Assembly (NCBI RefSeq): GCF_029203305.1
Contig: NC_089461.1
Location: 1,736,001 to 1,800,000, forward strand
DNA: 64,000 nucleotides
Direction: 5' to 3'
Source: Yamadazyma tenuis
Lineage: Eukaryota; Ascomycota; Pichiomycetes; Serinales; Debaryomycetaceae
A program made the translations under genes and the position numbers. Under the pieces are notes generated by a model. It worked only from the letters and a program-made list of their open reading frames with translations. It did not search any database and was not told where the DNA came from. The number at the start of each line of letters is the position of its first letter. The first letter of the stretch is position 1. Shown in pieces: positions 1 to 9,414 of this stretch.

Positions 1-252
1 CTGCTGCACCAAAAACTGATGTTTTTCAAATCTTTTTGAGATGTCTGATGCGTATTTGTAGGAAATCGTCTCTATTTAAATATTCCTGGTATTTCTGGCG
101 AGCGAGCGGTGTGCACACGCCCGCGCGTTATATATAAGCAGCGAGATCCGTCATGGTTTGATGGTGTTGATTTTTTTGGAGGTCGCATTTTGTGTGTCAG
201 TTCTCCTTTTCTAGTATTTATTATTACCTACATCGTACACAAACACAGATCA
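1..252. other. Left-edge segment, no supported gene
   Basis: No convincing coding region. A plus-strand frame open from the left edge (from base 3) stops at about 110 and could be the tail of a gene lying outside the window, but nothing in it is recognisable. A TATATATAAG stretch lies near 128-137. The rest is T-rich and probably holds the 3' flank of the minus-strand gene that ends at 253. Confidence 0.4.
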
Positions 253-927
253 CTACGCGAACTTCTCTTCCTTCTTGGCTCTCACAGCGATCTTTGCCTC
301 AGCAATGTCATCAGTAGTGGCATTGTAGCTGACATTGGTGGCCTGGTTCATTGGGTTTTCCAGAGATTTGGAGAACTCTTTATGCAACAAGTTCTTGATC
401 TGTTGCAACCGCAAACCAGGGTTCTCCTTTCTCATTTCAGGCAATCTCTTTTCTTCAAATGCCAAAAATGCAGCCTTGACTCTTCTTTCGGGATGCTTGT
501 CGAAATCCTTATTTTGTAAACCTCCGTCTTTGGTAGTCAACGTTAAGGCCTCTAAAGCATTGTCGATACCAGAAGCCGCCAACTCGGGCTTTGAACTGTT
601 GAAATCCATAAAGTCATCGATCTTTCCGGTTCTCTTAGCTGCCACTTTGGCAGCACCTCTTTGTTTGGAGTTCTGAGGCTTGGAAGGCAAAGATGCCTCT
701 TCGGCCGCCAACAAGGCCTCTCTTTCGGCCTTTTTTCTGGCGGCTTCTTCTTTTTTGAACTGTTCGTCTTCCTTCTTCTTATTCCCCTTCTTGGATCCTT
801 GGTCCCACTGAGAAGCTTCCTCTGCTTCAGCAGCAGCCAATGCCGCTTGTTGTTTCTTACTGGCAGCATCTGCTTTCTTAGCGTTTCCTGCTGCCTTCTT
901 CGAGTTTTCTCCTCCTTTTTTGGCCAT
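253..927 (-). CDS. CCDC124/Oxs1-family ribosome-associated protein
   Basis: A 224-residue protein. Residues 1-90 are highly charged, Ala/Lys/Glu-rich and coiled-coil-like, beginning MAKKGGENSKKAAG. The C-terminal half holds the conserved block of this family (HPERRVKAAFLAFEE, followed by LP.MRKENPGLRLQQIK and LHKEFSKS.ENPMNQ). CCDC124 and its fungal relatives bind ribosomes and are linked to ribosome dormancy and recovery; S. cerevisiae Lso2 resembles only the N-terminal part. The start is the ATG at 925-927, not an upstream in-frame non-ATG codon. The family call rests on the C-terminal block; the cellular role is inferred from the family. Confidence 0.75.
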   Translation of the reverse strand: MAKKGGENSKKAAGNAKKADAASKKQQAALAAAEAEEASQWDQGSKKGNKKKEDEQFKKEEAARKKAEREALLAAEEASLPSKPQNSKQRGAAKVAAKRTGKIDDFMDFNSSKPELAASGIDNALEALTLTTKDGGLQNKDFDKHPERRVKAAFLAFEEKRLPEMRKENPGLRLQQIKNLLHKEFSKSLENPMNQATNVSYNATTDDIAEAKIAVRAKKEEKFA

Positions 928-1018
928 TATGTAGTAATGAAGATACAAAAAAACAAGTTGGCCACCTCGAAATCCGAATCCGCACTATTAATCGCACTAA
1001 AATCAAAATGTATATTCT

Positions 1019-2059
1019 TCAGAGCTTTGGGGGAGTAAACACAATTCTACCTTCAACTTTACCCTTGGCCAATTGGTCAAAATAGTAGGGAAGTTCGTCG
1101 ATAGACACTGACTTTATAAGTGGCTTCACCTTGCCCAATCGGACCAATTCCAAGCACGCAAGCTGTTCACCCGCGGTTCCACCAAAGTTGGCGTAAATGG
1201 TAACTTCTTTACGGGCCAAATAGAAGTTCATGTAGTTTAGTTGCAAGTTCCCGAGCCCCACAATCACAAGCTTCCCGTCACGTGCGATATAGTCCTGACA
1301 GTCCTCAAATGTCTGCTTGTATCCACAAAAATCAAAGCAGATATCGAAACTGTCGGTCGGGTGATTCGAGTCGCCAATATCGGTATAGAACTCGGCTGCA
1401 CCATACCGTTTTGCCTGGGCCTCCAAATCGGCCTTGCGGTCGACAGCCACCACATAACACCCGTACGTACGGAGAATCTGGAGGGCGTTCAAGCCCAAGC
1501 CGCCCAAACCAAACAATAATACTCTGGTGGTAGGTTCCAAAAATTGCTGTACTTTCCTGATGGCATGGTACGGGGTCAAGACCGAGTCGGTAGCCACCGC
1601 CGCCTCTTGGTACGATACTCCTTCGGGAATTGGCACGAGCGACCGCAAGTTTTCCACCACGATATACTGCTGGAAGCCACCATCGGTGCCAATTCCATAT
1701 CCACTAACCTCGTCGCAGCACATGTCAAGGCCCTTACGGCAATTTTTACAAACTCCACACAGTTTGCAAATGCACAACGAATACCGGGATCCGAGCTGAT
1801 ACTTGGGGTCGCTGGCAAGGTTCTTACCGACCTGAACGATTTGGCCGGCGATTTCGTGGCCCATGATAAAGTTGGCAGGATATTCTTCATCCACCACCTT
1901 GAGAATGTGGAGGTCGCTCTGGCAGAGTCCTGCTGCTTCAATTTTCAACAACAACTGGTTATCACCGGGTTGTTTGACAGGAACATTTTCGTACTTGGCG
2001 ACGGAGCCTTTGCCACGTTCATAGCCGTAGGCGGTTTGTGTTTTGGGAATAGCAGACAT
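1019..2059 (-). CDS. Zinc-dependent medium-chain alcohol dehydrogenase / carbonyl reductase
   Basis: A 346-residue MDR enzyme predicted to interconvert alcohols and aldehydes or ketones with NAD(P)(H), probably in the cytosol. Visible signatures are the catalytic-zinc ligands C46 (AGLCQSDLH) and H68 (GHEIAG), a structural-zinc cluster C101/C104/C107/C115 (CGVCKNCRKG), and a Rossmann GLGGLG loop near residue 185. The sequence resembles yeast secondary alcohol dehydrogenases and the Candida carbonyl-reductase type more than fermentative Adh1. The start MSAIPKTQ (ATG at 2059) fits the family; a longer non-ATG extension upstream is not needed. The substrate cannot be told from sequence. Confidence 0.85.
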   Translation of the reverse strand: MSAIPKTQTAYGYERGKGSVAKYENVPVKQPGDNQLLLKIEAAGLCQSDLHILKVVDEEYPANFIMGHEIAGQIVQVGKNLASDPKYQLGSRYSLCICKLCGVCKNCRKGLDMCCDEVSGYGIGTDGGFQQYIVVENLRSLVPIPEGVSYQEAAVATDSVLTPYHAIRKVQQFLEPTTRVLLFGLGGLGLNALQILRTYGCYVVAVDRKADLEAQAKRYGAAEFYTDIGDSNHPTDSFDICFDFCGYKQTFEDCQDYIARDGKLVIVGLGNLQLNYMNFYLARKEVTIYANFGGTAGEQLACLELVRLGKVKPLIKSVSIDELPYYFDQLAKGKVEGRIVFTPPKL

Positions 2060-2481
2060 GATACTTGGGGAAAATATGATGGTGCGTCGGATGAATTTAT
2101 ACTGCGAGGTGTGGGGGGAAGTTGGGCATTCGCACAAGATTGTGATTTCATTATTTTGGATAAGGTTTGGGACAATGGTGGAAGCAAGAGAATATGCTGG
2201 GGCCAGAGATTGCAGAACCTTTGTCGTACTTTAGTTTGAGGAGATGAGTAATTTATTTTAGTTGGTGAAGGTGGCAGTTGTAGGATTAGTGATATTTGCG
2301 AATCTTGCTAATAGCAGATGAAGATAAAAAGGGTGAATGCGTGCCCCGTTGGAATAGGGTGAGTAGTCGACGGATTTAGGGGCTCTTCCCATTCACTTCT
2401 CCTACTCTCCTACTCTTACTTCTCCAACTGGTGTCGGCCTCTCGGTCTACGCTCTCTCTCGGACTCGTCAATTAATCTATA
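2060..2481. other. Intergenic region between ADH start and UMP1 3' end
   Basis: A 422-base gap that should hold the promoter of the minus-strand dehydrogenase and the UMP1 terminator. A pyrimidine-rich tract with repeated TCCTACTC/TCTCC units lies at about 2395-2430. No tRNA box, conserved ORF or intron signal was seen. Confidence 0.5.
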
Positions 2482-3073
2482 CTAATTAATACCCATTTTA
2501 CGCTCCATCTCCGAGTGGAAGTCCTTCACCGTATATCCTCCACTCACATCCTGCTTGTACACGTCTTCCCAGTCAACAGACGCATCCTTGTTCAACAAGA
2601 TGTCCTTGTGCATTTCAGTTATAGTAGACCCTCCCAACACTTCTGGCTTGAAGTCGGTGGCTTCCACGATGCCCAACTCCATGGTTCTCTTGATGGGTTC
2701 TCCGGCTCCAAATACTCTTCTGTATGATTCTAACCGGGTCTGGTGTTGGGTTTCTTCCCAGTTTCCGAGTCTCGATTCTAAAGGATGACGATTGTTGATT
2801 TGCGACGCCAAACTGGCAGGGCCCTGCTGAGACCTTAACATATCACTAAAACCAGGCGCATGAGCTGCCTTGTCGCCAACCTCAGCATGGTTTATGGTGG
2901 ATTGGTGGTTATTGTCTGGAACTATTCTCAATGACTTGAAAGGTTAGTACACTAACAGATGAGTTAGCAGACCCAGAGGATAAACTCTCCACCACACTGT
3001 GCTAGTTTAAAGCAGTGGAAACTGATGTCCCTAGACATGGATGTCTGGCCTGAGTGGCAATTGTACGTACCAT
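2482..3073 (-). CDS. UMP1: Proteasome maturation factor Ump1, spliced (exons 3071-3073 and 2482-2934)
   Basis: Ump1 is the short-lived chaperone that is enclosed in half-proteasomes and degraded when the 20S particle matures. The protein matches the family over its length, with RIVPDNNH near the N-terminus, NRHPLESRL..WEETQ, ESYRRVFG..EPIKRTMEL and HKDILLNKDASVDWEDVY. The long reading frame begins without an ATG: codon TTG precedes AGA-ATA-GTT. The upstream sequence supplies an ATG at 3073-3071 followed at once by GTACGT, a TACTAAC branch site at 2949-2943 and CAAG at 2938-2935. Splicing out 3070-2935 gives MSLRIVPDNNH and a 151-residue protein, close to the 148 residues I recall for S. cerevisiae Ump1. 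The intron is inferred; the family call is firm. Confidence 0.88.
2935..3070 (-). other. Spliceosomal intron in UMP1 right after the start codon
   Basis: 136 nt. The 5' splice site GTACGT (3070-3065) follows the ATG directly. The branch site TACTAAC (2949-2943) is followed after the last C by only CTTTCAAG, so branch motif and 3' splice site are 8 nt apart. Removing it joins ATG to TCATTGAGA in frame with the conserved Ump1 N-terminus. It is the only copy of the full GTACGT/TACTAAC combination noticed in the window. Confidence 0.85.
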
Positions 3074-3176
3074 ATTACTTCTTGATAGTGGCAACAATCA
3101 GTTGAATCCACGCGAACATTTGACTGCGAGGTAGAGGGTTTACGGGCACACGCACGACCACACATATATTACCTAC

Positions 3177-4319
3177 CTAAATTCTGTCAACTGGCTCCTC
3201 AAGTGGAGCCACATCGACAGACGACTTGAGAACACCGGGCACCCACGACCACTCCTCGGGTGTCAAAACCCCATTGAAGCACAAGGTTCCAAACACCAAC
3301 AACCCGAAACCAACAAACTGCAAAAAGTGGAATGACTCCCATCCCATTATCATAGCCAACAACCACACCATTAACGTCCTACAGGCATCGATAGTGGACC
3401 TGGAAGTTGCCGACAAGTGGAACGTCAACGAAATGCCAAAAAAGTTGAACGACGAGATCGAGAGCATTATCAACACCAGTGCGCCCATAATGTGGTAGGA
3501 ACCAAGCATCTGCGAAAGGCCTTCTTTCATGTTGAATGGCAGGTGTTCAAAATCAGATGGGTCCAACACGGCACCCAAGACAAAGTATAACACCACCAAC
3601 GCCACTGCCAATACCACGGCCCCGTAGAAGCCTTCGAAATATACCAATTGCAATGGCATTATGGGATTCTTTCTCAAGAGGTGCTCTTCCACCACAAATT
3701 GGAATGCCTGACACAACTCGGCCACCACCACCAACACAAGCCCCACCATCACCATTTTCGAGGTACCTTCGGCCGCACCATCGCCCTGCGACGAGCCACT
3801 CAACCCCACCAACGTAATTCCACCAGTCACAATTACCAACGCGAGCCACTCCAAGCGGGTGACTTTTCTCTTTAAAAAAACCACCGATAAAAATGCCACA
3901 AATAACACCAACGAGCCCCGGATCATCTGGTAAACTGACACAGGGATGAATATTAACCCGAAGTGCAACATGGTGGTTCCCACCAAGTCACAAATGGCAG
4001 GTACACTTAACTTCAACGAACTAGCCAACGGCAACTGCGGCAAATCAGCATCTTCCCCGATGGGCTTGTACCCGTCGGCACCAAAGCTCAAGAGTGACGT
4101 GCGGTACATAAGATAGTACACGACGTAGCAGAGCATTTCTCCTACGAACATCTGGAGGGTCTGAAGGGCTGGTTGTTGGAATGTGTGATGGTTCGACACA
4201 TCAGGGTCCAGGCAATTGTCCACACACTGGTTGTCTTGGTACTTGGTGAAGATCGAGTTGAGGCACCCGGTGACGATGGTGCCCACCACAAACACCAACA
4301 ATGTGACATTGGAGTTCAT
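3177..4319 (-). CDS. SLC35F6-like drug/metabolite-transporter superfamily membrane protein
   Basis: A 380-residue integral membrane protein with about ten hydrophobic segments, beginning with the TM MNSNVTLLVFVVGTIVTG. Family marks are the TGCLNSIFTKYQD start, an FVGEMLCY segment, the PAICDLVGTTMLHFGLIFIPVSVYQMIRGS block and a later FVVEEHLL segment. These belong to the SLC35F6/C2orf18 group of the DMT superfamily, which in animals sits in lysosomal or mitochondrial membranes. The transported molecule is unknown. It lies head-to-tail behind UMP1 with about 100 bases between them, so UMP1's short promoter lies in that gap. Confidence 0.75.
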   Translation of the reverse strand: MNSNVTLLVFVVGTIVTGCLNSIFTKYQDNQCVDNCLDPDVSNHHTFQQPALQTLQMFVGEMLCYVVYYLMYRTSLLSFGADGYKPIGEDADLPQLPLASSLKLSVPAICDLVGTTMLHFGLIFIPVSVYQMIRGSLVLFVAFLSVVFLKRKVTRLEWLALVIVTGGITLVGLSGSSQGDGAAEGTSKMVMVGLVLVVVAELCQAFQFVVEEHLLRKNPIMPLQLVYFEGFYGAVVLAVALVVLYFVLGAVLDPSDFEHLPFNMKEGLSQMLGSYHIMGALVLIMLSISSFNFFGISLTFHLSATSRSTIDACRTLMVWLLAMIMGWESFHFLQFVGFGLLVFGTLCFNGVLTPEEWSWVPGVLKSSVDVAPLEEPVDRI

Positions 4320-5207
4320 TTTACGTGTGAGTTAAATTCAGAATTGTTGAGTGAGTGCTTCCATCAAGTGGCTCCAAAAATGAGTTTCGCGTCGCTCTCA
4401 CCGAAGGTCTAAAAACCATGACAACGACTATTATTGTGCTGGTCTGAGATGACCAGTATGGCGTTGAAGGCGTACAGGAGGCGTGTGGGAGGGCTCCGAG
4501 GAGAGCAATGACGGGTTTCGGGGGTATGGTGGCTCAGAATACGGCAATTGTTGGGGTCCAGTGACTGCTAAAAGAGTCTGCTTGGGTATATTTCCTAGAT
4601 ATGGAAATGGGGATGAATAGTGGAGCAACAGAAGTTCAAGAGAGTGAAAGAGGTCAAAATTACCCCGGAATTTAGGTTTTGGGTGTCTTTCTTATTTGGT
4701 GTGCTACTCCAGAGGTGAGACTGAGCCGCACGATGCCCATCTTAAGATCTGGCCGATGGTGGAGTTAAATGGGATTTATTTGAATTAGCACAGACAGCGA
4801 GAAGCATTAGACGTCACCAGACAATAGTACTAATATATGTTTAGGTTCTTGTGAGTTTTTGTGGTTTTTGAACACAAACTGTTCAATAAATAGCCGAGTT
4901 TACCTCTAAAACAGTAATTGTCAAGCTTTAATCGAGCAAAAGAGGATATAAATGGCACTGAAAAACTGCCAAAAAATCAGCATCTATAGAACCAAAAGTC
5001 TAATATCCACCACTTTATTTTCCTACAAGTTACACCTAACTCTGAGCTCACTATACTCTCTTCAAATGTCCTCTCCCATACAAAAGGAGAATATGCGTGT
5101 TTGTCCAATTACCCGGCCGTTAGCCCATTTGCAGAGAAAATTTTCAAAAGCGATGGAATGAGAAAATATTTCTTCAGTACACCAACCATACAATAACATA
5201 TATAACA
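4320..5207. other. Long intergenic region upstream of the SLC35F6-like gene and NOP1
   Basis: 888 bases between two divergent genes. The right part is AT-rich and carries rRNA-processing promoter elements just before NOP1. Two small frames (4431-4628 minus, 4952-5161 plus) have no recognisable similarity and look fortuitous. No tRNA boxes were found. A non-coding RNA cannot be excluded. Confidence 0.45.
5134..5160 (+). promoter_or_regulatory. RRPE- and PAC-like elements upstream of NOP1
   Basis: GAGAAAATTTTC (5134-5145) matches the RRPE core AAAATTTT. GCGATGGAATG (5150-5160) resembles PAC (GCGATGAG). The RRPE/PAC pair is typical of yeast ribosome-biogenesis promoters, and NOP1 starts 48 bases downstream. 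The PAC match is imperfect. Confidence 0.6.
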
Positions 5208-6185
5208 ATGGCTTTCGGTGCATCAAGAGGTAGAGGAGGATTTTCTTCCAGAGGAGGCTCCAGAGGAGGCTCCAGAGGCGGCTTTGGCGGTGACCGTGGT
5301 GGTCGTGGTGGCCGCGGTGGTAGAGGTGGGTTTTCTTCCAGAGGAGGCTCCAGAGGTGGTTTTGGTGACCGTGGTGGCCGTGGAGGTAGAGGTGGCGACC
5401 GTGGTGGCCGTGGCGGTAGAGGAGGCGCCAGAGGCGGTGCCAGAGGTGGTGCCAAGGTGGTGATCGAACCTCACAGACATGCCGGTGTTTTCATCGCCAG
5501 GGGTAAGGAAGATTTATTGGTCACCAAGAACTTTGCTCCTGGTGAATCAGTTTACGGAGAAAAGAGAGTGACCGTCGAAGAACCATCCAAGGTCGAAGGA
5601 GAATTACCCACCAAGGTTGAATACAGAGTGTGGAATCCTTTCAGATCCAAGTTGGCTGCTGGTATTATGGGAGGTGTTGATGAGATCGGTATTGCTCCTG
5701 GCAAAAAAGTATTGTACTTGGGAGCTGCTTCCGGAACCTCTGTGTCGCACGTGTCGGATGTGGTGGGAGCTACCGGTGTCGTTTATGCCGTTGAATTCTC
5801 TCACAGACCCGGTAGAGAATTGATTGGAATGGCCACCAAGAGACCAAATGTGACTCCTATTATTGATGATGCTCGTCATCCTCAGAAGTACAGAATGTTG
5901 GTGGACATGGTTGACTGTGTGTTTGCCGATGTGGCCCAACCTGATCAAGCCAGAATCATTGCATTGAACTCGCATTTGTTCTTGAAAGACGGAGGTTTGG
6001 TGGTGATTTCCATCAAGGCCAACTGTATTGACTCGACGGTGGATGCTGAAACCGTGTTTGCCAGAGAAGTGCAGAAGTTGAGAGAAGAAAGAATCAAGCC
6101 TTTGGAACAATTGACGTTGGAGCCTTATGAAAGAGACCATTGTATTGTTGTTGGTCGTTACATGAGAAGCGGAATTAACAAGTAG
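5208..6185 (+). CDS. NOP1: Fibrillarin, C/D snoRNP 2'-O-methyltransferase
   Basis: A 325-residue protein that methylates rRNA 2'-hydroxyls in nucleolar box C/D snoRNPs and works in pre-rRNA processing. Residues 5-82 form a glycine/arginine-rich (RGG) domain built from repeated SRGGSRGG and [10 protein letters not shown] units. The methyltransferase domain follows from about 90, with [16 protein letters not shown], the SAM loop [15 protein letters not shown] and the motif [15 protein letters not shown]. cerevisiae Nop1 is about the same length. The start ATG follows a CATATATAACA leader and opens directly into the RGG domain. RGG arginines are usually methylated in this family. Confidence 0.97.
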   Translation: MAFGASRGRGGFSSRGGSRGGSRGGFGGDRGGRGGRGGRGGFSSRGGSRGGFGDRGGRGGRGGDRGGRGGRGGARGGARGGAKVVIEPHRHAGVFIARGKEDLLVTKNFAPGESVYGEKRVTVEEPSKVEGELPTKVEYRVWNPFRSKLAAGIMGGVDEIGIAPGKKVLYLGAASGTSVSHVSDVVGATGVVYAVEFSHRPGRELIGMATKRPNVTPIIDDARHPQKYRMLVDMVDCVFADVAQPDQARIIALNSHLFLKDGGLVVISIKANCIDSTVDAETVFAREVQKLREERIKPLEQLTLEPYERDHCIVVGRYMRSGINK

Positions 6186-6479
6186 GTATGTAATATAAGC
6201 ACATTGGACTTGATGAATGTAGTTGGTGGAGGTGTTGTGGAAAGTAGGCTGCAGAAGGTAGATTCGTTACCCGATGCGTGTATTTCTCATCGGGTTGTTG
6301 AGCATTTGAGATCTGAGCTTCGCGCTGATACAAATCTACACATACCATCCTTTTTGCTTTCAAACGCTGTTACTGGACACTCATATTCCGTGACATTCCT
6401 TTACTCCCTGCAGCACGCACCATCTATAGCCATTCATTAGCCCTCTTCATTTCGGCTTCCGCGGTGCTTGTGGTCAGTC
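6186..6479. other. NOP1-SLX5 intergenic region with a hairpin
   Basis: 294 bases. It contains an 8-bp perfect inverted repeat, ACCCGATG (6269-6276) and CATCGGGT (6288-6295), with an 11-nt loop, 84 bases past the NOP1 stop. This could be part of the NOP1 3' UTR. No U-run follows it. Confidence 0.5.
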
Positions 6480-7808
6480 ATGAATCGAGATACTTCTCAT
6501 AAACCTGACCTCGGGTCCCACAAAGAACATCATCCCAAGAGGCAAATACCCGGTCCCCAAGCCCCGGATGCCAACGAGGTCATAGAGCTCGACTCGGACG
6601 ACGAGTCGGATACCACCGGCTCACTGCCCGTGATGTCTTTGAACGAGTCCCATGGTTTGGGTAATACAAACGTCACTGGCAACAGCAGCAACAGTGAAAG
6701 CGCCGATATTGTCACGGTGGTGGATGCCGATGCCGACGATGATGACGTGGTAATCACTAGCGTGGTACCCGCAAACTCCCAGCTCCGAGGAACACGTCCT
6801 CATCCCGACGATGAATTTAACCGAATCGTGAGGCAACGGCCCGACAGGAGACCAACACCCACCAGTGTGGGAGTGGCGCCAGGGGGCGACGATGATGTAC
6901 AGATTCTTGAAGAAAGAAGCGTAATAACGGCCGGTCCTCGGCTATGGTTTACTATGTTAAATGGCCCATTGACCGAGTCGGAAACAGCTCTGTCCTCTGA
7001 CGATGACTTCAACTCTCCAGCCGAATGGGGGTCTCTTCCTCCTCGACACATGAATAACACATCAGACGATGCCGACTACAGGCGAGTCCTTGTCAGAAGA
7101 ATCGCATCACAAGGAGACCGGGTTTTCCATCGGTTCCATCAAGCCATTCAAGACAACAACGTGGATGGGCCCGCCCGAAGGATCCTCCAGAGTCTTTTTG
7201 AGCACACCACCCCTGACGGGATCGAGTTGGGCGACCACTTTTTTCCCATGGGAGTTCTCGGTTCCAACGATATCGAGCGGTCGGTGATGGACAGAATCGA
7301 ACGAGATAACGAAAGGGAAATGGACCGCAAAATCGAAACCGAAAATACCTTTAACCGTAAGGCCCTCCTTGAGAAGAGATCCCAAATCAAGAGAGAAGTG
7401 CAGGGCTACACTTCGGATATAACCAGTAACATGATTATTGGCTGCGAATTGTGCGGAGTGACTCTTGGTGAAGGTATACCTGCAGAATTCAAGACAAACC
7501 TAGAGTACAACAAGAAATTAGCTCAACTAAGTATAGAGTACGGGGTTCTGGCCCCATGGTTTTGCTTCAAGCAACTCACGGAAGTCGACAAGGATCTAAG
7601 TAGACGGGTGTTTTTATCCAAGTGTGGACACAGCTTTTGTGGAATGTGCATTAAGAACATCGGCAACCGACCCCGAGCCACCAAGAAGAACTCCAAGCAA
7701 GATATCACGATAGATAACCCACGGATTTATGCCCCGGCCAAATGTCCATCATTTGGATGTGAGCATAAGTTTAGAGGTAAAAAGTCCTTTATCGAGCTAT
7801 ACTTTTAA
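6480..7808 (+). CDS. Slx5-like subunit of the SUMO-targeted ubiquitin ligase
   Basis: A 442-residue protein. The N-terminal third has several SUMO-interaction-like motifs, short hydrophobic cores beside acidic tracts: VIEL at 34-37 before DSDDESD, IVTVV at 77-81, VVI at 90-92 and VQIL at 140-143. The C-terminus carries a RING-type zinc site with ligands C322, C325, C382, H384, C387, C390, C422 and C427, and ends KSFIELYF. Slx5 pairs with Slx8 to ubiquitylate SUMO-modified proteins in the nucleus and guards genome stability. The SIMs plus an extreme C-terminal RING fit Slx5 better than Slx8. The start is the ATG at 6480. Confidence 0.72.
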   Translation: MNRDTSHKPDLGSHKEHHPKRQIPGPQAPDANEVIELDSDDESDTTGSLPVMSLNESHGLGNTNVTGNSSNSESADIVTVVDADADDDDVVITSVVPANSQLRGTRPHPDDEFNRIVRQRPDRRPTPTSVGVAPGGDDDVQILEERSVITAGPRLWFTMLNGPLTESETALSSDDDFNSPAEWGSLPPRHMNNTSDDADYRRVLVRRIASQGDRVFHRFHQAIQDNNVDGPARRILQSLFEHTTPDGIELGDHFFPMGVLGSNDIERSVMDRIERDNEREMDRKIETENTFNRKALLEKRSQIKREVQGYTSDITSNMIIGCELCGVTLGEGIPAEFKTNLEYNKKLAQLSIEYGVLAPWFCFKQLTEVDKDLSRRVFLSKCGHSFCGMCIKNIGNRPRATKKNSKQDITIDNPRIYAPAKCPSFGCEHKFRGKKSFIELYF

Positions 7809-7893
7809 CCATTATATTTATGTATGTATGTATGTAATTCATGAGACACGTGAGAAATACTTGATACTTAAAAAAACAAAAACGTGAAGCGAT

Positions 7894-9282
7894 TCAATCG
7901 ATCCTGGCTTCCGACAACGTCAACGGCTTGATGTTATTAGAAAACACTGAAGACCCATTCTTGAACCGGTTGATTTTCTTTAATTTCTCTCTAACAACCA
8001 TCACCGGAACCGTCAGTTTCGTCACCAAGTAATTGGACAACGAACCCAACAACACCCCTTTGATGGCCGACTGGCCACGAGACCCAACAATCACCAAGGT
8101 CGGCTGTAAGTGGTCGATGAACTCTAGAATCAAATGTCTGGGGATTGGGTGGTGGGTAATTTCAATGACAATATGAATCTGTAATTTGGTCAACTTAAGG
8201 AGATTCAACACCTGCTGTTTGGCCTTGTTCAACATGTCGAGCCGGTGGGATTCTCTGGCCGATTCGGAATTAGTGTTGCCCTTCAAGTGGTGATTGGCAT
8301 CGTTTTCCTCAATCACATATACAATGAACAACACCGACCCATCTACCAACACCGTTCCCAACGACCATTCCAACGCAAATATGGACTCGGGCGAAAAGTC
8401 CATGCACAAGAGAAACATCTTCGGCTTAACCTTGGGGTCAATCAACTGGAAAAAGTTCCCTCTGGTGATGGTCTGAATCACCCGCGATTGAGGTCTACTG
8501 GAGTCCACCTTACCCTCAATGATGGTTTCGTTCAACTTGGACGCAAACTCGCTGTCCAACTTGTCTTCGATGGCTGACGTGTAAGGGATCATGAAGTCCT
8601 TGTCATCATCCACCGCAACCGGCTCAGCTATGGGCAGGTTGGACTGTTTGAACTTTTCGTTCTCGTGATCAATGATTTTGCGCCTATAGCTCGAGTAGTC
8701 TTCGAGCTTCTGTCTACGGGACGCGAAGTCCTGGTCACTCTTGTCCAAGTCCACCGCTCCACCAAGCAATTGATTCTTCTCATTTTTCAATTTTTCCAAT
8801 GCTTCTTCGTCAATGGGCTTACCAGCCTTTTTGGCATTGGCAAATGCTCTTTCACTGGCGGTCAATTCCTCCAACTTCTTGATGGTCGACGTGTCGCTCA
8901 AGTTGGAGTTCTCCAAGATGTGGGAAATCTCGTGGATTTTCTCGTCCCGACAGGCAAAGTTGGGGAGGATATTGCCGGTGTCATCATACTGGAATTTTTC
9001 CTGGTCGTCGTCATCACTGAGATGCTCTTCCTCGCTCTGCTCGTCGTCGAAGTCGAGCGGGACGACATCATTGTCCCCATCGTTGCTGGTGAGCTTAACT
9101 AAACGTTCCAGAGGATCATGATTGATGATTGACCATTTTAATTCTCCCTTAGCATCGTTCAGGGGAGACGCCGAGCGGGAGTTGGGATTGGATTGGTTGG
9201 GCGAGGGCGAACGGCCTCTGCTCATAGACTTCTGGATGATGGCCAAGCGTTCAGCTTCTAACCGAGATTGACGGCCTGCCAT
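7894..9282 (-). CDS. Universal stress protein (UspA-like) domain protein with long N-terminal region
   Basis: 462 residues. The C-terminal part, about 285-440, is a UspA fold: FLLCMDFSPESIFALEW, a DGSVLFIVYVIE strand, and the nucleotide-binding signature G-x2-G-x9-G-S in VGSRGQSAIKGVLLGSLS, so ATP binding is plausible. The first 280 residues are charged and low-complexity, with a Ser/Pro-rich start (SMSRGRSPSPNQ) and an acidic stretch near 80-95 (DDEQSEEEHLSDDDD). Fungal proteins of this layout are common and poorly characterised. ATG at 9282. Confidence 0.8.
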   Translation of the reverse strand: MAGRQSRLEAERLAIIQKSMSRGRSPSPNQSNPNSRSASPLNDAKGELKWSIINHDPLERLVKLTSNDGDNDVVPLDFDDEQSEEEHLSDDDDQEKFQYDDTGNILPNFACRDEKIHEISHILENSNLSDTSTIKKLEELTASERAFANAKKAGKPIDEEALEKLKNEKNQLLGGAVDLDKSDQDFASRRQKLEDYSSYRRKIIDHENEKFKQSNLPIAEPVAVDDDKDFMIPYTSAIEDKLDSEFASKLNETIIEGKVDSSRPQSRVIQTITRGNFFQLIDPKVKPKMFLLCMDFSPESIFALEWSLGTVLVDGSVLFIVYVIEENDANHHLKGNTNSESARESHRLDMLNKAKQQVLNLLKLTKLQIHIVIEITHHPIPRHLILEFIDHLQPTLVIVGSRGQSAIKGVLLGSLSNYLVTKLTVPVMVVREKLKKINRFKNGSSVFSNNIKPLTLSEARID

Positions 9283-9414
9283 GTGTGAAAAGAAGGAGAA
9301 GTGCCAAGGGTTTTTAGAGTTTTATTTTGAGACTTGGTCGTGGCCCGCCTTGCGCGAAACATGGGGATGATAGGGATGGGAGAGGGCGTATATTGGTCAT
9401 AGATAGTGTGTGCG

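Noticed and set aside
1544..2239. Long open frame on the plus strand opposite the alcohol dehydrogenase
   Set aside because: Antisense to a clear enzyme gene, with no domain of its own; shadow frames of GC-richer genes are common here.
2482..2931. UMP1 starting at the TTG at 2931
   Set aside because: TTG is not a normal start; the upstream ATG joined by a good intron explains the conserved N-terminus better.
4952..5161. 69-codon plus-strand frame before NOP1
   Set aside because: It overlaps the RRPE/PAC promoter elements of NOP1 and shows no similarity to known proteins.
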